Positions 51,424 to 61,057 of a DNA stretch of 64,000 nucleotides are shown here, piece after piece. The position numbers and the translations under genes were made by a program. The notes under the pieces are model-generated. The model did not search any database. It was not told the DNA's origin and saw only the letters and a list, made by a program, of their open reading frames with translations. The stretch is from Massilia sp. Root418 (GTDB lineage Bacteria > Pseudomonadota > Gammaproteobacteria > Burkholderiales > Burkholderiaceae_D): the NCBI RefSeq assembly GCF_001425265.1, contig NZ_LMEC01000020.1, forward strand, positions 954,707 through 1,018,706, written 5' to 3'. Position 1 is the stretch's first letter. Every line of letters starts with the position of its first letter.

Positions 51424-53316
51424 TCATCCGCCGGGCTGCGCCTGCGGCAGCGACGGCGACGCCGCCGCCCAATCGACCGAGCCGCTGCTGCCGGCGAAGA
51501 TGGCGGCGATGCCGGACGTGCTGCCGCGCAGCCTGGCCTTGATCTCTTTCGGCGCGCGGTCGTAGGGTGCGCCCAGGTCCGGATTGAATTTCATCTCGCG
51601 CACGATGGTGTCGCCCGTCACCAGCTGCACCGTGCAGCGCCCGTGGCCGATCACGGTTTCCTTCTGCTTGCGCACGATCACGGCCTGCTCCAGCGCCACT
51701 GCCTCCTGCGCCCTGGCCTCCTTCACGCTGAGCGACAGCTTGCCCACCGAGCGCAGTGCCGGCCCGACCGAGACCGCCATCTTCTGGAACAGCACCAGCT
51801 GCTCCGGCGTCAGCATCACTTCCTGCTTGCGCACGCTGGTGGCCAGCGTGAGGTAGTTGCGCAGCTCGGGCTCGCCGGCGATGGCGTCCAGCTCCGCCTT
51901 GAAGCGCTGCGCCTGCGCGCCGAAGCGTGCCGCGCGTTCGGTGTGCCCGGCAATGGCCTGGTCATACTTGGCGGTGTCCGGCACCAGCGGAAACAGCAGC
52001 ATCTCGGTCTGCCTGCGCGGCCCCGCACGGCCCACCTCGATGCGGCGCGCAGCGATGGCGCAGCCTTCGGCGCTCTTGATCAGCACCTCATCCGCGATGA
52101 TCTCGCAGTTGCTGGCCTCCCCGATCACCACCCGCGTGCCGGAAATGACGCAGCTCTCGGCCCGCCCCAAGACCACCTCGCCCAGCTTGGTCTGTATCAC
52201 CGCGCCCGAGGCCACGCCCTTCACCGCCACATTGCCGCCCGCGTTGACGGCGCTGCCGCCAATCAGGTTGCGCTGCAGCGCGATGTTGCCGCCGCGGGAA
52301 ATGATATTGCCGAACACGTCGCCATGGATGGTGATGTTGCCGCCCTCCACCACGCGCTGCTCCTGCACCTCGCCGAATTCCTCGTACTCGCCGGTGAGCT
52401 GCAAATTGCCCGTGGTGCGCACGCTCACGCCCTCGCGGCTGATGATCTTGGGGCCGATCGAGATCTTCTTGCTGCCGTCGATGCTGATGAAGCCCTCCAG
52501 CGCCGACACCAGGTATTCCACGCCGCCTGCCTGCTCCAGCATGGTGCCCGGGCCGGCCACGCTGGCCAGGTCGATGTCGCGCGGCTCGGGCGGTTCCAGC
52601 GGAATGCCGGACAATTCATAGCCGCGCAGGCCGGCCGAACGCGGCACCTTCTTGAGCAGCTTCACGCCCGGCGGCACCTGCGGGAAGCGGTTCTGGAAGG
52701 TGTGCAGGTCGAAGCGGCCGTTGGCCGTTTCGCGCGGCGCGTTGCTGCGGTGGATGCTCTGCGAGACTTCGACAATGGCCGCGTCGCGCCCCGGCGTGGC
52801 GGGCAGCCTGCGCGCCACGATCAGCCGCGCCACGCGCCCGGCGGCGATGGTGGCCTTGACGGCAGGCGCGTCGATGCCGAAACGGATACCCTTGACCCAC
52901 ATGTCGGCCACGAATTCGTCGAAGGCCAGGCGCGCCGGTTCGGGCGGCATGTCGGGGACGTTGAAGAACACCGGCTCGAAGTAGTACTCCGCTTCGCCGT
53001 TGACGATGCGCACCGATTTATACAGTTCGCGCCGCTGGGCAGGGAACGGTTCGATGCCGCTGGCGAAGCGGATCAGGGGCTGGTCCTTGAGATTGTGCGG
53101 CAGCTCGGCGCCCACGCCATACAGCACGCGGATGAAAACCGCGTAGTCCAGGCCCGCGAAGCAGGCCCCGGCCAGGAAATAATGGTTCACGCCGGCCAGG
53201 CAGGCGGCCGGCGTGGCGTCCCCCTTGAAGAAGACGCCGTCCGCGCGCTTGACGATGGACGACGGCAGCTCGCCTTCCGCTGGCGAATCTGCGGCCTGGA
53301 CGTCGTTCTGCACCAC
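51424..53316 (-). CDS. FapA (DUF342) domain protein, second copy
   Basis: A 630-residue protein with an N-terminal domain and a long central beta-helix-like repeat (SIGPKIISREGVSVRTTGNLQ, GNITIHGDVFGNIISRGG), then a helical C-terminal part. It is the FapA/DUF342 family, of uncertain function; some are linked to flagella or polar structures. It starts with GTG at 53316 or 53313, six to nine bases after the stop of its paralogue, with AAGGAGG between them. Confidence 0.85.
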   Translation of the reverse strand: MVQNDVQAADSPAEGELPSSIVKRADGVFFKGDATPAACLAGVNHYFLAGACFAGLDYAVFIRVLYGVGAELPHNLKDQPLIRFASGIEPFPAQRRELYKSVRIVNGEAEYYFEPVFFNVPDMPPEPARLAFDEFVADMWVKGIRFGIDAPAVKATIAAGRVARLIVARRLPATPGRDAAIVEVSQSIHRSNAPRETANGRFDLHTFQNRFPQVPPGVKLLKKVPRSAGLRGYELSGIPLEPPEPRDIDLASVAGPGTMLEQAGGVEYLVSALEGFISIDGSKKISIGPKIISREGVSVRTTGNLQLTGEYEEFGEVQEQRVVEGGNITIHGDVFGNIISRGGNIALQRNLIGGSAVNAGGNVAVKGVASGAVIQTKLGEVVLGRAESCVISGTRVVIGEASNCEIIADEVLIKSAEGCAIAARRIEVGRAGPRRQTEMLLFPLVPDTAKYDQAIAGHTERAARFGAQAQRFKAELDAIAGEPELRNYLTLATSVRKQEVMLTPEQLVLFQKMAVSVGPALRSVGKLSLSVKEARAQEAVALEQAVIVRKQKETVIGHGRCTVQLVTGDTIVREMKFNPDLGAPYDRAPKEIKARLRGSTSGIAAIFAGSSGSVDWAAASPSLPQAQPGG

Positions 53317-53322
53317 GCCTCC

Positions 53323-55203
53323 TTAATCCGGCTCGACGCTGTAGATCCAGTCCAGCGACCCGAGTGAGTCGGAGAACAGGCTTTCGTAGCCCGCGTGCGG
53401 CCCGCGCAGGAAGGCTTTGCCATCCTTGGGCGCCATCTGGTGGGCCGCCGGCGTGCCGTCTTTCAGCGGCATGCTGCGCACCAGGGTCTCACCGGACACC
53501 ATGCCGATCTTACACCCGGCCAGCCCGTTCGAGGCCAGCTTCTGCTTGCGCAGCTCGTCCACCTGGGCGCGCCGCACCATCTGCTGCGACTCGGCCGCCT
53601 TCATCTTCTGCAGCAAATGGCCGACGGTCTTGAGCTGCGGTTCGACGGCGGCGGCCATCTTCTTGAGCTGCGGGGCCTGCTCCGCCGTGAGAGTCAGCTC
53701 GCCCTTGCGCATCTGCGCGGTCAGCGTCATGTAGCCGCGCACTTGCGGGATGGCGGTGATCTGCTCGGCCTCCTCGCGGAACTGCTGGCGCAGCTGTTCG
53801 AGCGCGTCGATCTTGCCAACCAGCTCGGCGATTTCGCCGTTGAGCGGCCCCATGTCCGGCACCTGCACCAGCACCAGCATTTCGCTCTGCTTGCGCGGAC
53901 CGGCGCTCTCGATGGCGACGCGCCGCGCCGCCACGGCGCAGCCCTCGGCCAGGCCGATGGTCACCTCGTCGGCCAGGATCTCGCAGTTGGACGCCTCTTC
54001 GATGGTAACCCGGGTGCCGACGATGACGCAGCTCTCGGCCCGCCCGGCGATCTTGATTTCGCCGTCGCGCGTGTGCAGCGTAGAGCCGGAGGCGACGCCC
54101 TTGACGCGGATATCGCCCTTGACGTTGTAGGCGCTGCCGCCCACCAGGTTGGCGCCGAGAACAATGGTGCCGCCGGTGGAGTTGATGTGGCCGAACACAT
54201 TGCCGCGAATGGTGATGTCGCTGCCGTCCACCGCGCGCATTTCCTGCACGTCGCCGAACTCCTCGAAGGCGCCGGCCAGCGCCAGGTTGCCCGTGGTGCG
54301 CCCGCTCACGCCTTCCCGGCTGACGATCTTGTCACGCACGGCGATCTTGCCGCTCTTGGTGTCCACGTCCAGGAAGCCGTCCTGCGCGGCCACCAGGAAT
54401 TCGCCGTCCGGCGTGTTCTCGATCACGGTGCCGTCGCCCACCCAGCGGCGGAAATCCAGGTCGGCCGGCGGCTGCGGCAGCAGCGCCGTGCCGGCCATCT
54501 CCAGGCCTGGCGCGCCGGCTTGGCCGGGCACTTTCTTGAGCAGGTGCATCCCCTGGCGGATCTGCGGGAAGCGGTTCTGGAAGCTGTTCAGGTCCACGCG
54601 GCCGTCGGCTTTTTCGCGCGGCGCGTCGCTGCGGTGCAGCTCCTGCGACACCTCCACCACGTGCGCGTCGATACTCTTGCCCGGTTCCAGGCGGCGCGCC
54701 ACGGTGCTGCGGTCGCCGCGCGCGGCGGCAATGCCGGCCCGCACGTTGTTGGCGTCGATACCGTAGCGGATGCCCTTGGTCCACATGTCGGCCACGAACT
54801 CGTCGAACTCCAGCTTGACCGGCCGCTCGGGAATCAAGGTGCCGTCAGGCAACTCCATGGCGTCCAGGAACAGCGGCTCGAACACGTACTCGGCGATTTC
54901 CTTGTCCATTTTGACGGCGCGGTACAGCGCGCGGCGCTGCGGGTCGAACCTGCGGATGACGTCGGCGATGCGGATCAGGGACTGGCCGGGCGGCCCAGGC
55001 GGCAGCGGCGGGCCGACGTTGAACAGGGCCTTGGTGAAGACCGGGTAATCGAGCCCGGCAAGGTAGGCGCCGGCCGAGAAGATCTGGTTGACCGCGGCCA
55101 CGAACACGGGCCCCTGCAGGGAGGCGTCCAGGTACACCCCATCCGGGCGCTGGATCACGCCATGGGGCAACGCTGACGCGGCAGCTTCGGCTACATTGTC
55201 CAC
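53323..55203 (-). CDS. FapA (DUF342) domain protein, first copy
   Basis: A 626-residue paralogue of the next gene, with matching blocks throughout (EFDEFVADMWTKGIRYGIDA; AGRAESCVIVGTRVTIEEASNCEILADEV). It begins with GTG at 55203 preceded by GGAG. The two genes are one operon. The 55204-55392 gap in front shows no gene. Confidence 0.85.
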   Translation of the reverse strand: MDNVAEAAASALPHGVIQRPDGVYLDASLQGPVFVAAVNQIFSAGAYLAGLDYPVFTKALFNVGPPLPPGPPGQSLIRIADVIRRFDPQRRALYRAVKMDKEIAEYVFEPLFLDAMELPDGTLIPERPVKLEFDEFVADMWTKGIRYGIDANNVRAGIAAARGDRSTVARRLEPGKSIDAHVVEVSQELHRSDAPREKADGRVDLNSFQNRFPQIRQGMHLLKKVPGQAGAPGLEMAGTALLPQPPADLDFRRWVGDGTVIENTPDGEFLVAAQDGFLDVDTKSGKIAVRDKIVSREGVSGRTTGNLALAGAFEEFGDVQEMRAVDGSDITIRGNVFGHINSTGGTIVLGANLVGGSAYNVKGDIRVKGVASGSTLHTRDGEIKIAGRAESCVIVGTRVTIEEASNCEILADEVTIGLAEGCAVAARRVAIESAGPRKQSEMLVLVQVPDMGPLNGEIAELVGKIDALEQLRQQFREEAEQITAIPQVRGYMTLTAQMRKGELTLTAEQAPQLKKMAAAVEPQLKTVGHLLQKMKAAESQQMVRRAQVDELRKQKLASNGLAGCKIGMVSGETLVRSMPLKDGTPAAHQMAPKDGKAFLRGPHAGYESLFSDSLGSLDWIYSVEPD

Positions 55204-55392
55204 CAGAAATCTCCTTCAGACCTACGCCAAATGCCAGCCCCCGCGTCACACGCGGCAGCCGGCATTCTCACAAGTAACCAATGTTACACGCAAGTCAAGA
55301 AAAGCAGGGAATTTTCGGTATGTGGATGATGCTTCCATGCTACGCCGGCAGACAATCCGGCGCTGGCTTGAGAACTATCAATAACGCGGCAG

Positions 55393-55755
55393 TCAACGAC
55401 GCGGCGGCAAAGCGTACACTTCGGCGCCCGCTTCGTTGATCTGGCGGCGCAGGTCGCGGCGCTCGTCGGCCGTCATGCGGACCCGGCGCGACGCCTCGGC
55501 ATTGTTGGTGCTATCCTGAAGCATGCGGCGGCGCTCCTCGGCGCGCATTTCCATGTCGCGCTGGACGCGTTCGCGGTCTTCATTGCGGTTGCGGTCGCTG
55601 CGCTCTTCCTTGCGCTGCGGCGGATTGTCGGGACCGGAAGCGAACACCGGCGCTACCGCGCCCAGCAGGGTACAGACGGCCAGCGCTCCCACGGAAGCGC
55701 GGACCAGCTTGGACGCTTGGCGCGCCGCGTTCAGTTTGTCGGGATGCTTGTTCAT
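55393..55755 (-). CDS. Exported hypothetical protein
   Basis: A 120-residue protein with a signal peptide (VGALAVCTLLGAVAPVFA, cleavage after VFA) and a mature part very rich in Arg and Glu (RKEERSDRNRNEDRERVQR). ATG at 55755 is chosen because AGAGGAAT lies just upstream. Function unknown. It is divergent from ompR. Confidence 0.65.
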   Translation of the reverse strand: MNKHPDKLNAARQASKLVRASVGALAVCTLLGAVAPVFASGPDNPPQRKEERSDRNRNEDRERVQRDMEMRAEERRRMLQDSTNNAEASRRVRMTADERRDLRRQINEAGAEVYALPPRR

Positions 55756-55831
55756 GGTATTCCTCTGTAGCTTTACTGCCATGCGACCAGTGTATGGACA
55801 TTTCCCCCCGGGGGTAAGACCAATTGGGTAA

Positions 55832-55850
55832 AGTTTGTAACAGTTTGTAA
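55832..55850 (+). promoter_or_regulatory. Candidate regulator-binding direct repeat before ompR
   Basis: AGTTTGTAA occurs twice with one base between them (55832-55840 and 55842-55850). The core TTTGTAAC resembles known OmpR boxes, so ompR may regulate itself or the divergent gene. The resemblance is from memory and limited. Confidence 0.35.
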
Positions 55851-55924
55851 TGGGTTGGCAAGGACATTTGCCTGCGGCGAATATGACGTTACCATAGCAA
55901 CATAATTAAGACAATTCTGACAGC

Positions 55925-56701
55925 ATGACAACTATGACTTCGACTGATTCCAGCAACAGCCCCAGCTCCGCCAACAGCGGCGGCCATCAAGCCAAGATCA
56001 TGGTGGTGGACGATGACGTCCGCCTGCGCGACCTGCTGCGCCGCTATCTCACTGAACAGGGCTTCAACGTCTTCACGGCGGAAAACGCCACCGCCATGAA
56101 CAAGCTGTGGCTGCGCGAGCGCTACGACCTGTTGGTGCTGGACCTGATGCTGCCGGGCGAGGACGGCCTGTCGATCTGCCGCCGCCTGCGCGGCGCCGGC
56201 GACCAGACCCCCATCATCATGCTGACCGCCAAGGGCGAAGACGTGGACCGCATCGTCGGCCTGGAAATGGGCGCGGACGACTACCTGCCCAAGCCCTTCA
56301 ACCCGCGCGAGCTGGTGGCCCGCATTGGCGCCGTGCTGCGCCGCAAGCAGCCCGACGAAATCCCGGGCGCGCCGTCCGAGACGCCGCAGACCTTCGAGTT
56401 CGGCCAGTTCGTGCTGGACCTGGGCACGCGCACGTTGAAAAAGAACGGCGAGACCGTGCCGCTGACCACGGGCGAATTCTCGGTGCTGAAAGTGTTTGCG
56501 CGCCACGCGCGCCAGCCGCTCTCGCGCGAAAAGCTGATGGAACTGGCGCGCGGCCGCGAATACGAAGTGTTCGACCGCAGCCTGGACGTGCAGATTTCCC
56601 GCCTGCGCAAGCTGATCGAGCCGGACCCGTCCAGCCCGCTGTACATCCAGACTGTGTGGGGCCTGGGCTACGTATTCATTCCGGAGGGCCAGCCGCGCTA
56701 G
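55925..56701 (+). CDS. ompR: Response regulator OmpR
   Basis: A 258-residue OmpR/PhoB-type regulator. The receiver domain has MVVDDD, the phospho-acceptor in VLDLMLPGEDG (about Asp73) and the Lys in LPKPFNP. The C-terminal winged helix ends in QTVWGLGYVFIPEG. It is followed 17 bases later by its kinase. It is named OmpR by the conserved betaproteobacterial ompR-envZ pair; the ~20-residue N-terminal extension is longer than in E. coli. Confidence 0.9.
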   Translation: MTTMTSTDSSNSPSSANSGGHQAKIMVVDDDVRLRDLLRRYLTEQGFNVFTAENATAMNKLWLRERYDLLVLDLMLPGEDGLSICRRLRGAGDQTPIIMLTAKGEDVDRIVGLEMGADDYLPKPFNPRELVARIGAVLRRKQPDEIPGAPSETPQTFEFGQFVLDLGTRTLKKNGETVPLTTGEFSVLKVFARHARQPLSREKLMELARGREYEVFDRSLDVQISRLRKLIEPDPSSPLYIQTVWGLGYVFIPEGQPR

Positions 56702-56718
56702 CTTGCCGGTAGCGTCGC

Positions 56719-58086
56719 ATGAAACTGTCCCGCTATATCCAACTGTCGTCGCTGAAGAGCGGGCTGTTCTGGCGTACCTTCCTGCTGATGGGCGTGCTCA
56801 CCACGCTCAGCATGTCGGCTTGGGTGGGCCTGGTGAGCGTGCTGCAGCGCGAGCCGCAGGTGCAGCAGATCTCGGCCCAGGTGATCTCCGTGGTCACCAT
56901 CACCCACGCCGCCCTCACCCACTCCGCGCCCGAGCTGCGGCGCGAGCTGCTGTTCGAGCTGGTGTCGAACGAAGGCATCCGCGTGTTCACGCTGGAGGAC
57001 GACGACGAGGTCGAACCGCCGCCCGCCACGGCCCTGATGCCCGACATCGAAGCGCTGGTGAAAGCCAAGCTGGGCGCCGACACGCGCTTTTCGCGCAGCG
57101 TGAACGGCATGCCGGGCTTCTGGGTCAGCTTCAACATCGGCGAGGACCGCTACTGGCTGATGCTGGAGCGCGAACGCATCCGCGGCATGACCGGCATCCA
57201 GTGGCTGGGCTGGGCCAGCGTGGTGTCGGTGGTGTCGCTGCTGGGCGCGGCGCTGATTTCCAGCCTGATCAACCGCCCGCTGGCGCGCCTGACGGCCGCC
57301 ACGCGCGAACTGGCCGAAGGCCGCCGCCCGGACAAGCTGCCTGAAAAGGGTCCGGCCGAAATCATCCAGGCCAACCGCAGCTTCAACCAGATGGTGGAAG
57401 ACCTGCAGCAGGTCGAATCGGACCGCGCCGTGATCCTGGCCGGCATTTCGCACGACCTGCGCACGCCGCTGGCGCGCATGCAGCTGGAAGTGGAGATGGC
57501 CAGCCTGTCGAACGAGGCGCGCGAAGGCATCCAGTCCGACATCGGCCAGATGGACGCCATCATTGGCCAGTTCCTCGACTTCGCCAAGCCGACCGAAGCG
57601 TCCACCTTCACCACCGTGGACATGACGGCGCTGCTGAGGGAAACCGCGCACGAAGCGGAACGCCTGCCGGACGTGCGCATTACCAGCAACGTCGCCGACA
57701 TCACCGACGGCGCCACCGTGCTGGGCAACCCGACCGACCTGAAACGCGTGCTGAACAACCTGGTCGAGAATGCGCGCCGCTACGGCAAAACGCCGGGCAC
57801 CGACTACACCGAGATCGACATCAAGTGCAGCGTGAAGGGCATGCACACCTTCAAGCGCGTCACCATCGAGGTGCAGGACCACGGCGTGGGCGTGCCCGAG
57901 GACCAGATCCAGGCCCTGCTCAAGCCCTTCACGCGCCTGGACAGCGCGCGCGGCCAGGCCAACGGCGCCGGCCTGGGCCTGGCCATCGTGGACCGGGTGC
58001 TGCTGCGCCACGGCGCCGAACTGCAAGTGCGCAACCGCGAAGGCGGCGGCCTGCTGTTCCAGATAACGATGAAAGTGATGGCCTAG
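56719..58086 (+). CDS. envZ: EnvZ-type sensor histidine kinase
   Basis: A 455-residue inner-membrane kinase: helix 1 at about residues 20-40, a periplasmic domain, helix 2 at about 155-180, a HAMP linker (NRPLARLTAATRELAEGRR), the H-box in ISHDLRTPLARMQLEVEM, N-box LNNLVENARRYG and G-boxes DHGVGVPEDQ and GAGLGLAI. It phosphorylates the adjacent OmpR. Confidence 0.92.
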   Translation: MKLSRYIQLSSLKSGLFWRTFLLMGVLTTLSMSAWVGLVSVLQREPQVQQISAQVISVVTITHAALTHSAPELRRELLFELVSNEGIRVFTLEDDDEVEPPPATALMPDIEALVKAKLGADTRFSRSVNGMPGFWVSFNIGEDRYWLMLERERIRGMTGIQWLGWASVVSVVSLLGAALISSLINRPLARLTAATRELAEGRRPDKLPEKGPAEIIQANRSFNQMVEDLQQVESDRAVILAGISHDLRTPLARMQLEVEMASLSNEAREGIQSDIGQMDAIIGQFLDFAKPTEASTFTTVDMTALLRETAHEAERLPDVRITSNVADITDGATVLGNPTDLKRVLNNLVENARRYGKTPGTDYTEIDIKCSVKGMHTFKRVTIEVQDHGVGVPEDQIQALLKPFTRLDSARGQANGAGLGLAIVDRVLLRHGAELQVRNREGGGLLFQITMKVMA

Positions 58087-58123
58087 CCGCTTGCCCGCCG
58101 CCGCCTTGTGGCTATAATTCGGC

Positions 58124-59113
58124 ATGCACGAAAATACCCTCCCCCGCCCAAGCCAGCCCGCCGCGTCCCTGTCCACCCTGTCGGGCCGCGTGCTCGGCCT
58201 GGCCAACCTGGGCCTGGCGGTGATCGACTCGAAACACCGCATCGTCTTGTGGAACCAGTGGATGGCCAGCCATTCCGGGCTGTCCGCCAGCCGCGTGCAG
58301 GGCAGCGACCTGTTCGAGCTGTTCGAGGAACTGCGCGGCCAGCGCGTGGAGCAGGCGGTGCACAGCGCACTGCAGAACGGCACCGCCGCCAGCCTGCCGC
58401 ACGGCCTGAACCGCGCCCCATTCCCGCTCTACCCGTCCGGCACCTGGGGCGGCGAGCGCATGGAGCAGGCGGTGTCGGTGACGCCGTTCACCGAGGGGAA
58501 GGAAAAATACTGCCTGATCGAAGTGAGCAACGTGAGCAGCACCATGGGCCGCGAGCGCCAGCTGCGGGTGCAGGCCGAAGCGCTGCGCGCGCAATCCTAT
58601 GTGGACGGCCTGACCGGCATCGCCAACCGCCGCCACTTCGACGTGGCGCTCAGCCGGGAACTGAAACGCGCCAGCCGCAACGACAGCCCGCTGTCGCTGC
58701 TGCTGATGGACATCGATTCCTTCAAAGCCTATAACGACCACTTCGGCCACCAGCAAGGCGACGCCTGTCTGACGCTGGTGGCGGAAGCCTTCGCCGCCAG
58801 CCTGCAGCGCCCGGCCGACCTGGCGGCGCGCTACGGCGGCGAGGAATTTGCCGCCGTGCTGCCGGACACCGACCTGGCGCAAGCGCAGATCGTGGCCGAA
58901 TCCATCCGCGCCCGCGTGGCCGCGCTGGACGTGCCGCACGCACCGGCCGCGGTGCATCCCAACGTCACCTTGAGCATCGGCGTGGCCGCCTTCAGCAAGA
59001 CCGAACTGAACGACGCCGCCGCCATGCTGGGCGCGGCCGACCGCGCGCTGTACGTGGCCAAGAAAGCCGGCCGCAACTGCGTCGTCGTCGGCACGCCGCT
59101 GGCGGCCGAATAA
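58124..59113 (+). CDS. PAS-GGDEF diguanylate cyclase
   Basis: A 329-residue soluble protein: PAS domain at residues about 20-140 (LANLGLAVIDSKHRIVLWNQ) and GGDEF at about 155-320 with an intact GGEEF. RPAD lies five residues before it, matching the RxxD inhibition site. It should make c-di-GMP in response to a PAS signal. It lies 37 bases after envZ and may be co-transcribed. Confidence 0.9.
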   Translation: MHENTLPRPSQPAASLSTLSGRVLGLANLGLAVIDSKHRIVLWNQWMASHSGLSASRVQGSDLFELFEELRGQRVEQAVHSALQNGTAASLPHGLNRAPFPLYPSGTWGGERMEQAVSVTPFTEGKEKYCLIEVSNVSSTMGRERQLRVQAEALRAQSYVDGLTGIANRRHFDVALSRELKRASRNDSPLSLLLMDIDSFKAYNDHFGHQQGDACLTLVAEAFAASLQRPADLAARYGGEEFAAVLPDTDLAQAQIVAESIRARVAALDVPHAPAAVHPNVTLSIGVAAFSKTELNDAAAMLGAADRALYVAKKAGRNCVVVGTPLAAE

Positions 59114-59197
59114 CTTCACCGCGCGGTGACAATGTGCGTATCTTTCACGGGTCAAAGCGCGGTATAACACCGGCTTTGCCACCCGGAGTTTACCGAA

Positions 59198-59710
59198 ATG
59201 CGTATCTGTCCTGTATTGATCCTCGCGCTCGCCAGCGCCGTGCCGCTCGCAGCCGCCGCGCAGACCGGGGAACCGGCCCCACGGCATACGCTGAAGGAAA
59301 GCGAACCGCCCACAGGCAGCAGCATCAAGCGCAACATCAGCAGCGGCCGCTTCCCCTACGATAAGGCCTACGCCGACTTGAGCGATGCGGACAAGGCATT
59401 GCTGCGCGCGAACTACGAGGACATGGGTCCCGACGACGAACCGCCCTTCCCCTTGCGCGGCTACAAGGCGGTCTTCAAGGCGCTATACGAAATCCAGCGC
59501 AAGCTCGCAATCACAGGGGTGATCGACATTGGCATCATGGTGGACGCGGAAGGCAAGGGAACCAGCGTGAAGGTCTACAGATCCCCCGATCCCGAACTGA
59601 CCAGGATAGTGGCAGCGCTGATGATCGTCGAGCAGTACAAGCCTGCGCTCTGCCATGGCCAGCCCTGCACGCAGGAATTCCCGTTCAAGGTGCGGTTCGA
59701 GCGGCAGTAA
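59198..59710 (+). CDS. Exported protein with TonB-C-like terminal domain
   Basis: A 170-residue protein with a signal peptide (ILALASAVPLAAAA, cleavage near AAAQ). The C-terminal half (GVIDIGIMVDAEGKGTSVKVYRS, EFPFKVRFE) is shaped like a TonB C-terminal fold, a periplasmic protein-protein module. No membrane anchor follows, so it is not TonB itself. Function unknown. Confidence 0.6.
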   Translation: MRICPVLILALASAVPLAAAAQTGEPAPRHTLKESEPPTGSSIKRNISSGRFPYDKAYADLSDADKALLRANYEDMGPDDEPPFPLRGYKAVFKALYEIQRKLAITGVIDIGIMVDAEGKGTSVKVYRSPDPELTRIVAALMIVEQYKPALCHGQPCTQEFPFKVRFERQ

Positions 59711-59713
59711 GGG

Positions 59714-59917
59714 CTACATCAAGGGAGCCAGCGAGGGTCGTATATCCAGCGCTTCACCGTCGTCGCGGTACGGTGTGTTCTTGGCTCCGCTGCCGCCAAG
59801 ATCATTGGCGGCATAGTCTGGCGCCTCGACAGCAATGCGCCGCAGGGACGCCGTCACGCGTAAGCCCCGCCCTGGCCCATGAATGCGTTGGCGGATCAAC
59901 CCTTTGGAACGCGTCAT
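59714..59917 (-). CDS. Small hypothetical protein
   Basis: A 67-residue basic protein starting MTRSKGLIRQRIHG. AAAGGAG lies seven bases before its ATG, which supports translation. No family recognised. Confidence 0.5.
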   Translation of the reverse strand: MTRSKGLIRQRIHGPGRGLRVTASLRRIAVEAPDYAANDLGGSGAKNTPYRDDGEALDIRPSLAPLM

Positions 59918-59962
59918 GACCGTCTCCTTTAAGACGTCAATATAGCTCCGATGATCCAGGCG

Positions 59963-60538
59963 CTAGTCCCCGGCCACGTGCGCCTCGCCGGTGGCGTAGA
60001 ACTGGCCCCCTGCGACATAGTGCAGGCTGCGCCAGGATGGGTCTGCAGATTCGAATTTCCAGTGCCCGTGCTCGAAGGCGCGCGTGTCCGCCCATGCCGC
60101 CACCACTTCGCCGATGTACAGGTCGTAGGTGTGCTGGTTGTGCGGCTCGGGGATCACTTTGCAGGCCAGCCAGGCCGAGCAGCCTGTCACGAAAGGCAAG
60201 TCGTGGCCGGGGATGCTGAACAGGTGCGCGCTGGCGCGGGCGAGTTTGTCCGGCGTATCGGCCATGCTGTGCGTGCCCACCTGGTGCGTCAGGCGCAGCT
60301 GCGCCAGGGTCGGCACCTGGATCACGAACATGCCGCTGCCGTCCACCAGCGCGCGCGTGCTGGTGGCCTTGTCCAGCACCACGGTCAGCTTGGGCGGCGA
60401 AAAATCCAGCGCGCAGGCCCATGCCGCCGCCATCACGTTGTCCACCCCGCCGTGGCGCGCCGACACCAGCACCGTGGGGCCGTGGTTGATCAAGCGGTAG
60501 GCCTTCTGCAGCTCCACCTGTGCGATATGGCTGTCCAC
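59963..60538 (-). CDS. Flavin reductase-like (FMN-binding split-barrel) protein
   Basis: A 191-residue protein of the flavin reductase-like family: GPTVLVSARHGGVDNVMAAAW at the flavin-binding strand and SPPKLTVVLDKATSTRALVDGSGMFVIQVP. These reduce flavin with NAD(P)H for a monooxygenase partner or have unknown roles. It is 15 bases from the next gene's end and in the same direction. Confidence 0.85.
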   Translation of the reverse strand: MDSHIAQVELQKAYRLINHGPTVLVSARHGGVDNVMAAAWACALDFSPPKLTVVLDKATSTRALVDGSGMFVIQVPTLAQLRLTHQVGTHSMADTPDKLARASAHLFSIPGHDLPFVTGCSAWLACKVIPEPHNQHTYDLYIGEVVAAWADTRAFEHGHWKFESADPSWRSLHYVAGGQFYATGEAHVAGD

Positions 60539-60553
60539 GATGTGCCGCCTAAT

Positions 60554-61057
60554 TTAATCGGGGAAGCGGGTGGACCAGACCACGCTGAAAATCTTCCACT
60601 TGCCGTCGCGTTTCACCATATTCCAGCTCTCGATGCCGAAATTGGTGACCTTGTTATCGGCCAGGAATTCGTAGTCGAACACCACCCAGGCCATATGGCC
60701 ATCCTGCGTGATCTTCACGTTGTAGAACTTTTCCTGCACCGGCACCTTGCTGCGCGCAATGCTGCTCGCGAAGGCGGAGTAGCCGCCGCCGCCCATGCCG
60801 TCGTCGTTCACGTCCATCGTCTCACGGCTCTTCTTGACAAAGGCCTCCGTGGCGGGCGACGTGAACAGAATGTGCTGGTTCAGCACCAGCGCCGACAGGC
60901 GCTTGGCGTCCCTGGCGATGATGGCGGCCTGGAATTCCTCCGTGACCTGGGTGATGGCCTTGACGTCGTCCGCGTTGCTGACGGGCGCCGGCGGCTGCGC
61001 GTGCAAGGCGGCGCTGGCGGCCAGCGCGGCGACGGCAAGCAGTGTGCGGATGCTCAT
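60554..61057 (-). CDS. Exported NTF2/SnoaL-like protein
   Basis: A 167-residue protein with a signal peptide (LLAVAALAASAALHAQ) and a cystatin-like NTF2 fold (ITQVTEEFQAAIIARDAKRLSALV; ESWNMVKRDGKWKIFSVVWS). ATG at 61057 shares a base with the stop of the upstream gene (TAATG), so it is coupled. Function unknown. Confidence 0.7.
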   Translation of the reverse strand: MSIRTLLAVAALAASAALHAQPPAPVSNADDVKAITQVTEEFQAAIIARDAKRLSALVLNQHILFTSPATEAFVKKSRETMDVNDDGMGGGGYSAFASSIARSKVPVQEKFYNVKITQDGHMAWVVFDYEFLADNKVTNFGIESWNMVKRDGKWKIFSVVWSTRFPD

